DNA from: Actinomortierella ambigua
Lineage: Eukaryota; Mortierellomycota; Mortierellomycetes; Mortierellales; Mortierellaceae
DNA length: 51,306 bases
NCBI GenBank assembly: GCA_016098155.1
Contig: JAAAJB010000232.1
Span: 1-51,306, forward strand
Direction of reading: 5' to 3'
Made by a program: the position numbers and the translations under genes
Notes under the pieces: model-generated
The model's database searches: none
The model's input: only the letters and a program-made list of their open reading frames with translations
What the model was told of the DNA's origin: nothing
Shown here: piece after piece, positions 1 through 10,582 of the stretch
Position numbering within the stretch: the stretch's first letter is position 1
Layout of the letters: the number at the start of each line of letters is the position of its first letter

Positions 1-115
1 CTCTATAGATGACGCGACAAGTGTATCGAAAGACCTCCTTGTTGACGGTGAGTAGTGAGAAGAGGGTGCCCATGTTGTTGTCAACATTGTCGATGATGAG
101 GGCGACGATGTCCAT
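1..115 (-). CDS. F-box/LRR-type protein, N-terminus only (runs off the left edge)
   Basis: The minus strand from the ATG at 113-115 to the window edge is an open frame of 38 codons. It starts MDIVALIIDNVD and contains the block EVFRYTCRVIYR. This is the pattern of fungal F-box-like proteins, where a short hydrophobic helix (…LIIDNV…) is followed by a conserved Tyr/Cys/Arg block before leucine-rich repeats. The same N-terminus, in the same order, is found in the broken copy starting at 2714, so this is the edge of an intact paralogue. Such proteins usually link substrates to SCF ubiquitin ligases, but that role is family knowledge, and nearly all of this protein lies outside the window. The start is chosen because the next upstream ATG is closed by a stop two codons later. 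Confidence 0.6.
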   Translation of the reverse strand, partial: MDIVALIIDNVDNNMGTLFSLLTVNKEVFRYTCRVIYR

Positions 116-610
116 CTCAATTGTGCATGCGGCTAGAATGAGGGAGAAAAAAAGTTGGGAGTGCAGCTGGCTGGAAGTGATTTCTCACAAAAAGGGGTAC
201 ACCAAACATGCAGTCTCTGTAGCTCGAAACTATCAGTCGTAGGGAAATATGAGCAACAGAGTATGGCTCCCGGTAAAAGACAATCAACCCATTCACCCAT
301 GCACAGGCATGGTCGTCGCGAAGGCTATGCGCCTAGCAGAGATATGTGTTCGTGTCACTGCCGATCAGTTTTCCTTGTTATCCGTCATTGCAGCCCACTT
401 TCCTATGCGGAGAGCATGCTGTACACAAAAACAACAAGATCGTCCTACTCGAAACACCAACAATGCTGCGCATAGGTGCGGTTTTGACCTTGATTCTCTC
501 CGGGACCAACAGGGATGACGAACCAAAAAAAAAAAAAAAAAAAAAAAAAGAGTCGCAGAACCTATTTTGCCGCCTTATACTGATTTGTTTGCAACAAAAC
601 TACTTAGACG
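116..610. other. Intergenic: promoter side of the left-edge F-box gene; poly(A) run
   Basis: No convincing coding region. It should hold the promoter of the left-edge minus-strand F-box gene and the 3' flank of the F-box pseudogene. The only notable structure is an uninterrupted run of 25 A at 525-549. The ORFs here show no family signature and are short. Confidence 0.6.
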
Positions 611-2714
611 TCAACAATGTACCTTTAAATGTATAGACACACCGTTCGCTAGTGGTGGTGTTTCGCTACCATCACGGCACTCAGTGTCAAGGCCAAGTTG
701 CTTCTTCAGGTCCTTGTTCGGCGGCTCATGCCAGAGTGTCACATCCTTCAACGATGGATGATGCCGTGTGAATTCCACCACCTGCTCTACAGTGCAGGGG
801 TTCACTCTGTACATGTTGAGCACCCGGAGCCCTGGTAGGGCATATCCTACCAAAGCCCGAAGGTCTTCGGGCCGGAGACTGACACACCCGGCAAGACATA
901 GCTCCTCGAGACTGGGAAAGATCTCTTGTAATGGTCTTGTCAATTCTGACACCACGTTGGGTAGATACGACTGTCCGCCCTTCACTCTTCTACAAGGAAC
1001 AATCAGCGACTGTCCGTCCTCCACTCTTCCACAAGAAACAATCAGCGACTTGAGCTTTGGACAGCCTCGAAGGATCCTGAAGCTGAAATTGACGTCTGAC
1101 GCACGCGTTCGCAGTTCGAGACGGGTCAATCCAGGAAGATTCCAGTCCCATGTCCAGTGATCCAACCAAGAACGTCCATCCGAAAGAGTCCATACATGGA
1201 GCTCCTCGAGTAGTGGCATATCGTTGAACGATGCTGGATCGAACATAAAGGCTGCTTGTCCGCAGAGCTCAAGCCGAGTGAGGTCGGGGAAATGGAGTGT
1301 AGGCCATCTTGAAGGTGGCGCGTTCGGGTCCATAAAGTCATCGAGGTGAACATACAGACTTTTCAGGTTAGGGCACAGCGGAAAGAGCCAACGATCCAGT
1401 AGTTCTGAATCGCTCAAACTGATCTTGAGATGTTGTAGTCGCGGCATCATGGTGGATTGATCTTTGGCGGAGGCAAAATTTTGTCCTCCTCTCCTTCTTC
1501 TCCATCCGATCCCACATACCCCATAATACTGAGTCCATCCTCTCTGTCAAACGACATAAACCTGAGTGAGCGAAGCGACGATCCAAATCCACGGATGCCA
1601 TCCATGAGCACCCGGACTGCCTCCGCAGGTGAAAGCTCTCTCAGTAACAGCTCGAGTCTCTCCAAGGGAACCGCCGGTGCTAGTAGCCTGCCTGCTGCTC
1701 GCTCGCGCGCCTCGTCAGCCGCCCATGCAAGCATACTCGGATGGTCACTCTCTCTCTCTCAGAATTCAAGAGTCAGATGGACAAGTGCTCGGCAACGCTG
1801 CAGGATCTGTCCAACCATGAGGTCGGGATAGCTCTTGCAGATATCATCCCACCGGTGCTCTTTTTCATGGACCGTCCCCAGCGTCGTCAACCGCGACAGA
1901 TATAGATCCATAGGCCGCAGAGGTAGAGCCAGGTTCAGACCACGAGGCAGATGAAGAGGGAGGTGCTCGAGGATATCGATATTCATTTGAAAGACTCATC
2001 GTCATTGTCAAAGTTGAATGGCTCAGAGAAGCGACAGTCGCGGACCAGATCCTTGCCGTGATGCTCTTGGAGGCTCTGGATCAGATGGACGGTAGAAGAG
2101 TAAACTCTATTCGCCACCTTTCCGGTAAAAACATGGTGGGCGGCGATGACAATGGTGCTCAAACCACATAGCTGGGAGGCCACGGCGATGTAGCAATCGA
2201 TGCTATTGGGCTGGATCTCAAGCTCACGTATGTGGCTCAGTTGATGGCTGCCGAGACTCCATGCCAAACCGCTCTTGAAAACCGAAATTCCCTCTAGAGT
2301 TTGGATAAAGGCCTGGAGGGGGTGACAGTGATGTGATAGGGCACTCAAGCGGGCTTCAAGAAAATCGTCCAACGATGACTCCCATCGAACACATCGGATA
2401 AATGAGCGATAGTCGAGCATCGTCGTCGGCGGACCCTCTGCTCCCGACTCGCGCTTCTCTGGCACACTAAACATACTGCGGGCGACATTGGTGTCGTCAT
2501 CTAGCGCTGGTGAAAGAGCCAAGAGCAGCTGGATGAGTGACAACTTTCGCGGGTATGTCGACTCGTTGTTGGGGTCTGTGTGGCGGAAGAAACGAAATGG
2601 ATCTCTGTAAAGAACGCGGCAGGTGTATCGAAAGACGTCCTAGTTTACGATGAGAAGTGAAAATAGCGTTCGTCTGTCGTCAACATTGTCGATGATGAGC
2701 GCGATGACATCCAT
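611..2714 (-). pseudogene. Broken F-box/leucine-rich-repeat gene, paralogue of the left-edge gene
   Basis: Reading from ATG 2714-2712, the F-box-like N-terminus (MDVIALIIDNVDDRR…) hits an in-frame TAG at 2642-2640, exactly where the left-edge copy has AAG. The frame then stays open (VFRYTCRVLYRDPFRFF…) to a TGA at about 1983, where the homologous protein continues in another frame (MNIDILEHLPLHLPRG). That frame meets a TGA at about 1759-1757 but stays open beyond it through 1447. Near 1449 the frame must shift again to enter the LRR-like C-terminus (MMPRLQHLKISLSD…, with repeated L..L..L..C motifs), which ends at 611. Two stops plus two frameshifts argue for a pseudogene. An alternative with introns spanning the lesions was considered, but no clean GT-AG pair removes the TAG. 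The C-terminal part (611-1450) could still be transcribed. Confidence 0.7.
969..1046 (-). repeat. 39-bp tandem duplication inside the LRR region
   Basis: Two adjacent 39-base units (969-1007 and 1008-1046) encode 13-residue near-repeats on the minus strand: SLIVSCGRVEDGQ followed by SLIVPCRRVKGGQ. The period is a multiple of three, so the duplication kept frame. It lies within the C-terminal leucine-rich segment of the F-box pseudogene. Confidence 0.75.
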
Positions 2715-3113
2715 TTCATGCAATGCGGTTGCGATTAAGAGCGGAGGAGGGGAAAAAAACTAGTAGATTTGTTATTGTGCCCACCCCCCATGGCGTGGGA
2801 TTCTGTACACCCTCCACGTTATCTGTCGGCTCCTCCTGTTGATACTACACGTTCAAGCCCACATTTTCAGAACTCGAACTTTGCATGTATTGTCGAAGAG
2901 GGAAAAAAAAGAGGCTACATGAACTGAAAGGGAAGACAAGAATTGTTTCTTGGTTGGCTGGATGGTTGGTTGAAAGGAGTCCAAAGGATGGTTACTCTCT
3001 CGTTTTTCCATCACACTGAACTCTACAGCAGTATGTAGTATGTACCATTCGTCGTGTCGGAAGGATCATCCATCTTCCTCCTCCTCCGCCGCCGCCCCCA
3101 AATCATATTCTCT
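2715..3113. other. Intergenic, no gene seen
   Basis: Upstream flank of the F-box pseudogene and downstream flank of the hypothetical gene at 3114-4343. I see no coding frame or RNA gene. A short trinucleotide-rich stretch (tcctcctcctcc) lies near 3074. Confidence 0.5.
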
Positions 3114-4343
3114 TCATGCCCTGGGCTTAGAGCAACGTAAGCGAGCCGCTGCCGCGGCAGACCGCCACAGCGACGCTAGGAAGCCTGGAGGCACCGTACC
3201 GTACCTGCTGTAGCGACGGCGAGTGGGATAGTGCCAACTCCAGCGACGAGAAAGACCAGGCCGTCCAGACGGTGGTGCCATTGGTGGCGGCCTGTTGGAA
3301 GAGGGAATGGGGAGAGAGAGAGGGTACATGCCACTCTGCCTCGCGGCCTTCTGACCTTTTTTATGTTGTCTTAGTCGCGGTACCAAAGTCATGGCCTTCT
3401 CCTTCTTCTTCTTCTTAGCTGTCGTCGTATCAGAAGATGGTGATTGAGAAAGACCTGGGAGTCCCAACGGCGGCGGGTGTGTCAACAGAAACCTTGTCAA
3501 GAGCATCGACTCGTGCATGCGACGCGCTCGCTGTACTTGGATGATCTTGGGTGAAGCACGGGCGATCTGCACAATACGCACATCTTGGACGACCTCGGCG
3601 GCAGTAATTGTCGTAGTCGTAGACGTAATTGTAGTCTGTCTCTTGTGCATTTTGTGCTTGCATGGAGGGCGAGGGTAGGCAGAGAGACTTTGGTTCTCTA
3701 GATGTACAGGCGATGTCTGTCGCTGTGAAGTCAGTGGCTCGAGGTCTAGCCAGGTGCGAAGAGTGGTAGCAGTCGTAGCAGAAGCAGCCTGCTTTTCCTG
3801 CTTGTCAGGGATCTCCGCCTGAATAGTGGGTCGTTTTCTATAGCCGTTGTGTGGGGTCTGCCTCCTTCCGACACATGACCTTGGGGCATGCAGCGGCAGT
3901 GATGGGATGGGCTTCCATTTCTGCGCCAGGCCGTTAGGGCCTTCAAGGGAAAATGTTGATGTCAATTCAGCCCTATTTGTAGTAGCGGTAGTAGCAGCCA
4001 GAGAAGGAAGAGCAACACCATTCTTGGGGCGAGGGCCATCTTCGGCAAAGTGTGAGCTCAAGGACGATGCTCGGCTGGGGATCGTGGTCACAGGCACAGG
4101 CGCCCTTAGCTTTTCCTCATGTCGTAGCACCTCCATTTGAAATGGTGCACAAATAGCGCCCACATATGGAGTACCGGGGCATCGAGGGGCCGGTCTTTCC
4201 GAGTGCAAAGGGACTCTGTCGGCTAACTTGGTCTCTGATGGCTCATGCGTTTCGCCAGCCGCTTTGGCGGGATGGCGACCACGCTGTGGGCGCCAAAAGG
4301 CATGGCCAATTTTCTGCAAAGCTCTCTGGAGAACGTTCACCAT
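3114..4343 (-). CDS. Hypothetical low-complexity protein
   Basis: A single open frame of 409 codons from ATG 4343-4341 to the stop at 3114. The frame stays open upstream to 4406, but only with a GTG start, so the first ATG was chosen. I recognise no domain. The protein is basic and rich in Ser, Thr, Pro, Arg and Lys, with a Thr run (TTITSTTTTIT), a Lys run (AKKKKKEKA) and an Ala/Arg-rich end, so it is probably mostly disordered. Around residues 1-15 (MVNVLQRALQKIGHAF) there is a possible amphipathic helix. There is no signal peptide or membrane segment. It could be a real lineage-specific gene with an undetected upstream exon, or a chance long ORF in GC-rich sequence. Confidence 0.4.
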   Translation of the reverse strand: MVNVLQRALQKIGHAFWRPQRGRHPAKAAGETHEPSETKLADRVPLHSERPAPRCPGTPYVGAICAPFQMEVLRHEEKLRAPVPVTTIPSRASSLSSHFAEDGPRPKNGVALPSLAATTATTNRAELTSTFSLEGPNGLAQKWKPIPSLPLHAPRSCVGRRQTPHNGYRKRPTIQAEIPDKQEKQAASATTATTLRTWLDLEPLTSQRQTSPVHLENQSLSAYPRPPCKHKMHKRQTTITSTTTTITAAEVVQDVRIVQIARASPKIIQVQRARRMHESMLLTRFLLTHPPPLGLPGLSQSPSSDTTTAKKKKKEKAMTLVPRLRQHKKGQKAARQSGMYPLSLPIPSSNRPPPMAPPSGRPGLSRRWSWHYPTRRRYSRYGTVPPGFLASLWRSAAAAARLRCSKPRA

Positions 4344-5448
4344 TTGTCTTTTTTTGTCACTGCAAGCTGAAGATGGAGATCGACGAAAAAAGTCAAGGCT
4401 AAACACCGCAGCTCGTCTTAACCAATGCCAGGATCATGTAATGATTCAGTGTTGGGGCAAAGGAGCTAAGGTTAGACTGGGGTCTTTCCAGTGTGCATAC
4501 TTTTCCTTGGCGGTTGGGTACTGATTAAAACGTTCGGGGGTGGGGTTTGCGTGGGGCGAAAATGAGTGAAAGAGGAGGTGAGAGAGCGAAGAGAAGGAGT
4601 GTGGGGAGGAGAAGGGAGCGACGATCGCAAAGCGCAAAGTGAGTGCCTTTTATACAAACCTCTGTCCACATTGATGGAGGGTCGACAGACGAAGTGTGGT
4701 CCTTTCTCGTTTTTACGAGAGTATCACTATCAATAAAAACAAGGGGTACGAAGAACCTATTTGGGAGCAAGCTTAACGTAGACTCCCGAGGGGTTTCTGC
4801 ACCAGGCCAACTTGTTGAAATGGCAAGCTATCCTGAGCTTCAAAGCAGCAGGGTTTCATTGATGGTAGTACACAGTTGGTGGTTTCAATTACATTCCTGT
4901 GGAACAGAATGGAGGCTGTGGGAGATAGAGCTCTGGCTGTAAAGGCCGACAGTTTACTCTATTTCGATATTGTACATGCAAGTGTGGAATAAGAGGAACC
5001 TATGCTATGCATTCTAGAAGCATGAAGCAGGGGAGACGCAGTCATTGTCTCTAGATGTCGTGGAATTCGTCAATGTGGTGCTGAGCACGCTGATGATGGT
5101 TGTTGACCCGGTTCCAAGGCGGCCACTAGATGAGTATTTAGCTTCAAAAGTTGATTGGTGACAAAACATGTCTCTCATACGCCACGATAGTTATCACCAT
5201 AGGCGGCGACGGTGGCAGCAGCAGCAGCAGTACATGTACTGCCCACTCCACATCAGCTGGCTCGGGCACGCGCTTCTGGAGCGTCGCCTGCGTGCCCTCC
5301 TCCAAACCCACCTTCACCGCTCTGTCCTCGCGCTCGTGATCCCTTCCCCGTACGGGCCTGGCGTAACTCGACTCTCTTGGTACCATCAATTCTGAAAAAA
5401 AAAAAAAGTTGTTTATGAGGTTTCTACTATGACAAGTCTAATTGGATT
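4344..5448. other. Intergenic, about 1.1 kb
   Basis: Holds the 5' side of the 3114-4343 ORF (a CT-rich minus-strand leader at about 4550-4620) and the 3' flank of HIS1. A GC-rich patch at 5205-5370 with a (GCA)n run is open in several frames on both strands, but none shows a family signature or a coherent start, so no gene is called. Confidence 0.5.
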
Positions 5449-6742
5449 TTAAACGCGGCAGTTTTGAATACCAAAAATGAGGATATCACGAGCGCCAATC
5501 GACTCGAGCTCATCCATGGCCTGGGCGACGCTGTTCTTGAGGACCATGGAGGAGACGGCGACCCATTCTGGGTCGTCGAGTGGTGAAACAGTGGGAGCCT
5601 GACGGCCGGGGGTGATGGCGGAGGCCTCCTTGAGACGTCGGCGCTCGACATTGTAGTTGATGTAGACGTACTTTTGAGCGGCAATGACACCCTTTATCCG
5701 GGAAGTGATGGTCTGCACAAGGTCTGGGTGCGAGGGCTTTCGCGAAGCAATCAGGACCGCCTGCGAGGTCAGGATCGTCACAATGTCGTGCAGGCCTGCT
5801 GCTTGCATCGTCTCACCCGACTCGACCAGATCGACTAAGTAGTTGGTTGGAGCAAAAAAAAAAAGAGCGAGAGAAAAAATAAAGTTATTAACATTGATTC
5901 TGTCATGCCCTTCCCCCCATAGTTAAAAGGGTGGCATGTTCGTCAGGGACCAAGCAGAGCGCGGTTTTCCACTCTAAAGGATCATGCCTTCCTTGCAAGT
6001 GCTGATTTTAAAAAAGTCACAATTAAAAAAGCGATCCAGTTTTCCCCTGCTTATCTGTCCCTGGGGTTGAGAATGTGGGGAGGAGGAGAAATCTCTCTCC
6101 GCCCCTTCCGTGAAAATGCTGCATACTGACTATCCAAGGGTCCCGTTCCCGAATGACGGCATCAAACGCTAATAATAAAGAAAAAAAAAGGGCTTCCTCT
6201 TCCAACTTACCAATGCCATCAGCCAGTCCAAGAGCACAGGCAGCCTCGACCGATCCGCTGACAAAGACCAACTGAGTCTTCTTCTTCTGCGCCTCATCCT
6301 CCACGGCAGCGTTGACCTGATCGTCAATTCCCTTGAAGAACTGAGAGGAGATGCCCTCAAAGCTGGTAGCGATACGCTTGCCGACGAGATCGGTGACGTT
6401 CTTCGCGCCGCCCTTGATGGGAACCTGGACACAGAGGCGGCACTTGCCAAAGCCGAGCTCGAGGATCTCGGTGACCTTATCCTGGGCCTCGGCCTCGGCG
6501 ACCATGTCCTGGCCGGTAATACCGAGGTCGACGTTACCCTCGCCAACAAACTTGGCGATATCGCCGGCAGGCAAGAAGACGAGCGCAATAGGCAAGTTCT
6601 TCACCAGGGCAATGTCGAGGCGATTCTTGCGGTGGAATTGAATGTCGGCGCCCTCGAGTAATGAGAGACATGCGTTGTGCAGACGGCCCTTTTTGGGAAT
6701 GGCAAAGAGCAGGCGGTCGGGAAGATCCTTGATGAGTTCCAT
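5449..6742 (-). CDS. HIS1: ATP phosphoribosyltransferase (histidine biosynthesis, step 1)
   Basis: Two exons, 6742-6211 and 5834-5449, joined across a 376-base intron (donor GTAAGT, acceptor TTAG). The codon split G|TC restores DGIVDLVESGETM, a signature of the family. The product is 305 residues, close to yeast His1 (297). It condenses ATP with PRPP to give phosphoribosyl-ATP, the committed and feedback-regulated step of histidine synthesis. Visible motifs: LLFAIPKKGRL at the N-terminus, the GITGQD loop around residue 75, the phosphate-binding stretch VSGSVEAACALGLADGI, and a C-terminal ACT-like regulatory domain in exon 2 ending in GIQNCRV. The protein should be cytosolic. A perfect Gcn4-type element lies 197 bases upstream, implying general amino-acid control. 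Confidence 0.96.
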
Positions 6743-8359
6743 GATGATGTTGTAAAGGTATTAGTATATACAAAGAGTGGGGTTGAGTGGAAGAAGAGGG
6801 GAGTGAAATAAAGGAAGAGTATCAAAGAAACAAAAGAGAGAAGAGAGAAGAAGAAAAATAGTGTCTTATCACCGTTGTGTTTTTTTCTCCGATGGCTGAT
6901 GGCTTCACACAGATCAGTCTTTAGGTGAAAATTCAGATTGAGTCATTGGCCACCAATTGTTTTTTACGTTTCACCACTGTCTCTTTCTTGTCTGTCTCTA
7001 CCTCAATTGGGGGATGGTTCTGTGAAGTGCACGTTGGACAGTCCCTGAATTCCAATGGCTGGTCGCGATCCAAGGACTCGCACCCCTTACCCATTGTCGT
7101 ATACTTCGTATCTCCATCTCGTCTTCCTTCCCTCCTCCCTCTCGATCCACAATATCGCTTGATGCTCTCATAGCAAATCACTGATTTGCCACCAACTCGG
7201 AAGTGTATACGAGAAGTGCAGGCGTATCAAATTGACATTCCTGCACGCACATTTTGTATGTATCCACTCACGTCCGTTTTCTTTTACTCAAACACTTTTA
7301 TGACATTCGTGACAGGACACGTTGAAGACACATAAGACAGAAAACGCTATACTACATCGCGTCAACCTCCTGTGTCGTTTGATTGGAAACTTCGGCTGGC
7401 GAAAGTTTCTTGTGTACCACTCTTTGTCGGCTACGGGCGGATAGATAGCCGGCCTTGCATTTCTGCCCCCCTTCCCTCCAGTAGGCTACGCAGCTGGGGA
7501 GATACATATTAATCCAATATGAACCAAGTGTCCATGTTGAGACCAAAGGCAAAGGGTTAACCCGGAGATCGCTCAGGCACTTGCTGAGCCATAACGAACT
7601 TTAAGAACAAAGAAGCAAGCAGGGTAGGGAATAACCATACAAAATGACACAGAATCTCTTACCTCCCCCCCCCCCGCCGAGGCGTAGGGTTGCCTCAACC
7701 TGTGCTCAACAAATCCAAAACCAGTGGTCGAAGGTGGCGCTCAACAGCGAGCCCTTGCTGGGTTCCGTTGTGTTGGAGGAGGGAGGGAGGGGAGGGGGAA
7801 GGATTGGGTGATGTGGGGGAAGTAACATGGTTTGGAAACTTTAGCGGGTCCGCATCTCAGTTTACTCCACATAATCCACAGACCGAAATGATCTTTACAC
7901 AACAAGCGCTGCTGCTTAGCAAGGGTTCGCCAGACGCGCAAAGGTGGATTCACCAGCAAGTCGCACTTTTTTTTTCTTCTTCCTGGCAGTAGGAGAAAGG
8001 TTTTGGGTGAATGAAAAGATTGGAGAGGAAAGAGGGAGAGGGTGGGGGGGGGGAAGCAGCCCTTCGGCTGGGTGGGGTTGGAGTACCGTACTCACCTACC
8101 ACCACCCACGGCAACAAACAAAAAAAAACTTAGGATAAATATTTTTCAGGCTTGCTTCCCAGTGGTCACCCATCACGTGTGGCTCTCATCCGGCTGATAC
8201 TTTCTTCGATCGGTTCTGTCCGCATGCGCCCCCCTTCCTTCAATAAAAGGCAGCTGTGTGAGTCCATTCATTTCCCTTCTCTCATTCAACCCACTTCTCT
8301 TTGCTCTCCCATTCTCATCTCCACCCCACTCTCTCCATCAACCAGCTCTCATCTTCACA
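6743..8359. other. Divergent promoter region between HIS1 and the SCP2 thiolase
   Basis: 1.6 kb with no supported gene. It contains the Gcn4-type site near HIS1, a C run at about 7664, a G run at about 8044, and a pyrimidine-rich leader (8260-8355) directly before the thiolase ATG. The ORFs in it are short and without family features. Confidence 0.55.
6939..6945. promoter_or_regulatory. Gcn4/CPC1-type site TGAGTCA, beside a CCAAT box
   Basis: The palindromic core TGAGTCA lies 197 bases before the HIS1 ATG. On the HIS1 strand it reads CCAATGACTCAAT, so a CCAAT box overlaps it directly. TGA(C/G)TCA is the known target of the bZIP activator Gcn4/CPC1 that controls amino-acid biosynthesis genes in fungi. 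Binding here is inference from an exact match in the expected place. Confidence 0.6.
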
Positions 8360-10257
8360 ATGACAAACAAAGTCTATGTTATCGGTGTCGGTATGACCGC
8401 CTTCATCAAGGTACGGTGTCTGTTCCGTTGTACCTGGTTGACCGAGTCTATTGCACAATCACCATTTGATTCTAAGCAGCTCTTTTTCTAACGTTTTTTT
8501 TTTCATTATTGTCGATCTGCTGATGCAGCCTCGTGGCCTGGTTGACTATCCTGGTATGTGTGTGCTCCTCCTCTCAAATGTCAGTATCCGTGGTTGTCCA
8601 AAAGACGTTCCTAACACTCCGTTTTATTTCGTTTGATCGAATAATAGAGATGGCTCGTGAGGCTGCCACCAAGGCGCTGCTCGATGCTGGCATCACCTAC
8701 GACCTCGTCCAGCAGGTAAAAACAATAGTCTTTCTCTCCCACGCAACCAAGGGCTTTCTTGGTGGCCATGGCGTTTGATTAGCACGAGTCACGTCTCACT
8801 TCCCCCACACTTCTTAAAGTGTACCTCCCTTCCTTCTTTCCCCACGGATCAAATGCAGGCTCGGCTCGCACTGTGTTTTGCTCTGATAATTATTTATCCA
8901 TTCCATTCCACCTTACTCCCCGCCTTCCTTACTTACACATACATAACCCCCATACACTCCCACACATACACCCGATGCACAGACAACCCACTCTTTATTT
9001 TCTTAATGCCTCATTCCCTCTTACTCACCCTCCTCTCTCTCTCTCTCTCTTTCTCTCTCCCACATCAATGCTGTGTAGGCTGCCTGCGGCTACGTCTACG
9101 GCGACTCGACCAGCGGTCAGCGCGCGCTGTACCACATGGGCATGACCCAGATCCCGATCGTCAACGTGAACAACAACTGCTCAACGGGCTCGACGGCCCT
9201 GTACCTGGCACGTCAGGCGATCGAGTACGGCATTGCCGACTGCACCATGGCGCTGGGCTTTGAGAAGATGGAGGCCGGTTCGCTGAGCAACAAGTACAAC
9301 GACCGCGCCAACCCCATGGGCAAGGCCATCGAGATCACGGCTGAGACGCGCGGCATCGCCCAGGCACCCTTTGCGGCCCAGATCTTTGGCAATGCTGGTG
9401 TGGAGTACATTGAGCGCTATGGTGCGACGGCCGACCATCTGGCCATGATTGGCGAGAAGAACCATCGCCATTCGGCCTTGAACCCATACTCGCAGTTCAA
9501 GGACGTTTACACGTTGGATCAGATCAAGGCCTCGCCCAAGATCTTTGGCCCCATCACGAAGCTGCAGTGCTGCCCAACGTCGGACGGATCGGGCTGTGCG
9601 ATCCTCGCCTCGGAGAAGTTTGTGCGGGAACACAACCTGCAGGACCAGGCCGTCGAGATCTGTGCCCAGGTCATGGCCACAGACTCACCCATGCTGTTCA
9701 ACAGGTCGTCGATCGAGCTCGCCGGTGTCGACATGACCCGTCGCGCGGCCGGTGAGGCCTATGCCAAGGCCGGTATCACGGCCTCAGACGTGCAGGTGAT
9801 TGAGCTCCACGATTGCTTCTCGACCAACGAGCTGATCACGTACGATGCTCTGGGACTGTGCAAGACGGGCGAGGCCCACAAGTTGCTCGATGCTGGCCAG
9901 ACCACCTATGGTGGTAAGTATGTCGTCAACCCCTCCGGTGGCTTGATCTCCAAGGGCCATCCTCTGGGCGCCACAGGTCTGGCCCAATGTGCAGAGATGG
10001 TCTGGCAGTGCCGTGGCTGGGCTGGCGAGCGACAGGTCAAGAATGTGCGCTATGCGCTGCAGCACAATGTGGGCCTGGGCGGTGCCGTCGTCATCACGAT
10101 CTACAAGAAGGCGAACGAGCTGGGCTCGTCCCCCAAGTGGGTCGATCCTCGCAAGCGTGTCGGTTATAACCCGGCCGTCGAGGTGCGCCATGTCTCGGAG
10201 GAGGATGTTGCATCTGTTCGCGCAAAGCAGAGCTCTGAGTTTATGGCTCGTCTTTAA
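8360..10257 (+). CDS. Peroxisomal SCP2-type thiolase (acetyl-CoA acyltransferase, no SCP2 sterol domain)
   Basis: Four exons: 8360-8410, 8529-8553, 8648-8715 and 9079-10257. All junctions are GT-AG and phases close, giving 440 residues. The start [17 protein letters not shown] and then [11 protein letters not shown] are typical of the SCPx/SCP2 thiolase branch. Catalytic features are visible: the nucleophilic Cys in NNNCSTGS (residue 82), the HDCFS box (His292/Cys294), and the C-terminal GHPLGATG His (342). The protein ends at ARL, a permitted PTS1 peroxisomal targeting tripeptide, so it probably acts in peroxisomal beta-oxidation, cleaving 3-ketoacyl-CoA (including branched chains). It lacks the C-terminal sterol-carrier domain fused to it in animal SCPx. 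It diverges from HIS1; no pathway link is implied. Confidence 0.93.
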
Positions 10258-10582
10258 AAAAAGCGCGCGCACGCACACATTCATTCATACATACACACGC
10301 ACACACACAATTTTGTATAGAAAAAGTAATTGAGTGTCGATGTTGTACACTCTTACAATCTGCTTTTTTTTGTTGAAAAGCACTTTCTCTTGTGAATAAA
10401 CACCCCTTTCCTTTTTTGCTTCTATCCAACTGTCATATCAAGTTCTTTAACTTTAACTTTGGAGAAAGTGCATTTGAAGCGTGAAAAAATGGTGTACAAT
10501 TTATACAAGCGGATGAGAGAGAGTGATGTGATCTATACATTGGAGATGGGTGGGGTGATGGGTGGTGTGGCGAGTGAGATTT
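10258..10582. other. Convergent 3' intergenic region
   Basis: 325 bases between the thiolase stop and the CCCH-protein stop. It carries a mixed CA/CATT repeat at about 10268-10310 and the AATAAA noted separately. No gene is seen. Confidence 0.5.
10395..10400 (+). terminator. Putative polyadenylation signal AATAAA
   Basis: AATAAA occurs 138 bases after the thiolase stop, downstream of a CA-rich 3' UTR stretch (about 10268-10310) and before the convergent CCCH gene. Position and motif fit a cleavage signal, but fungal signals are loose. Confidence 0.35.

Noticed and set aside
1457..1831. Plus-strand ORF of 124 residues
   Set aside because: It is the shadow of the minus-strand F-box pseudogene, Ser-rich because of the complementary codons.
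5144..5418. Overlapping ORFs on both strands in a GC-rich patch
   Set aside because: All frames are open because of composition; no start context, splice partner or family similarity.
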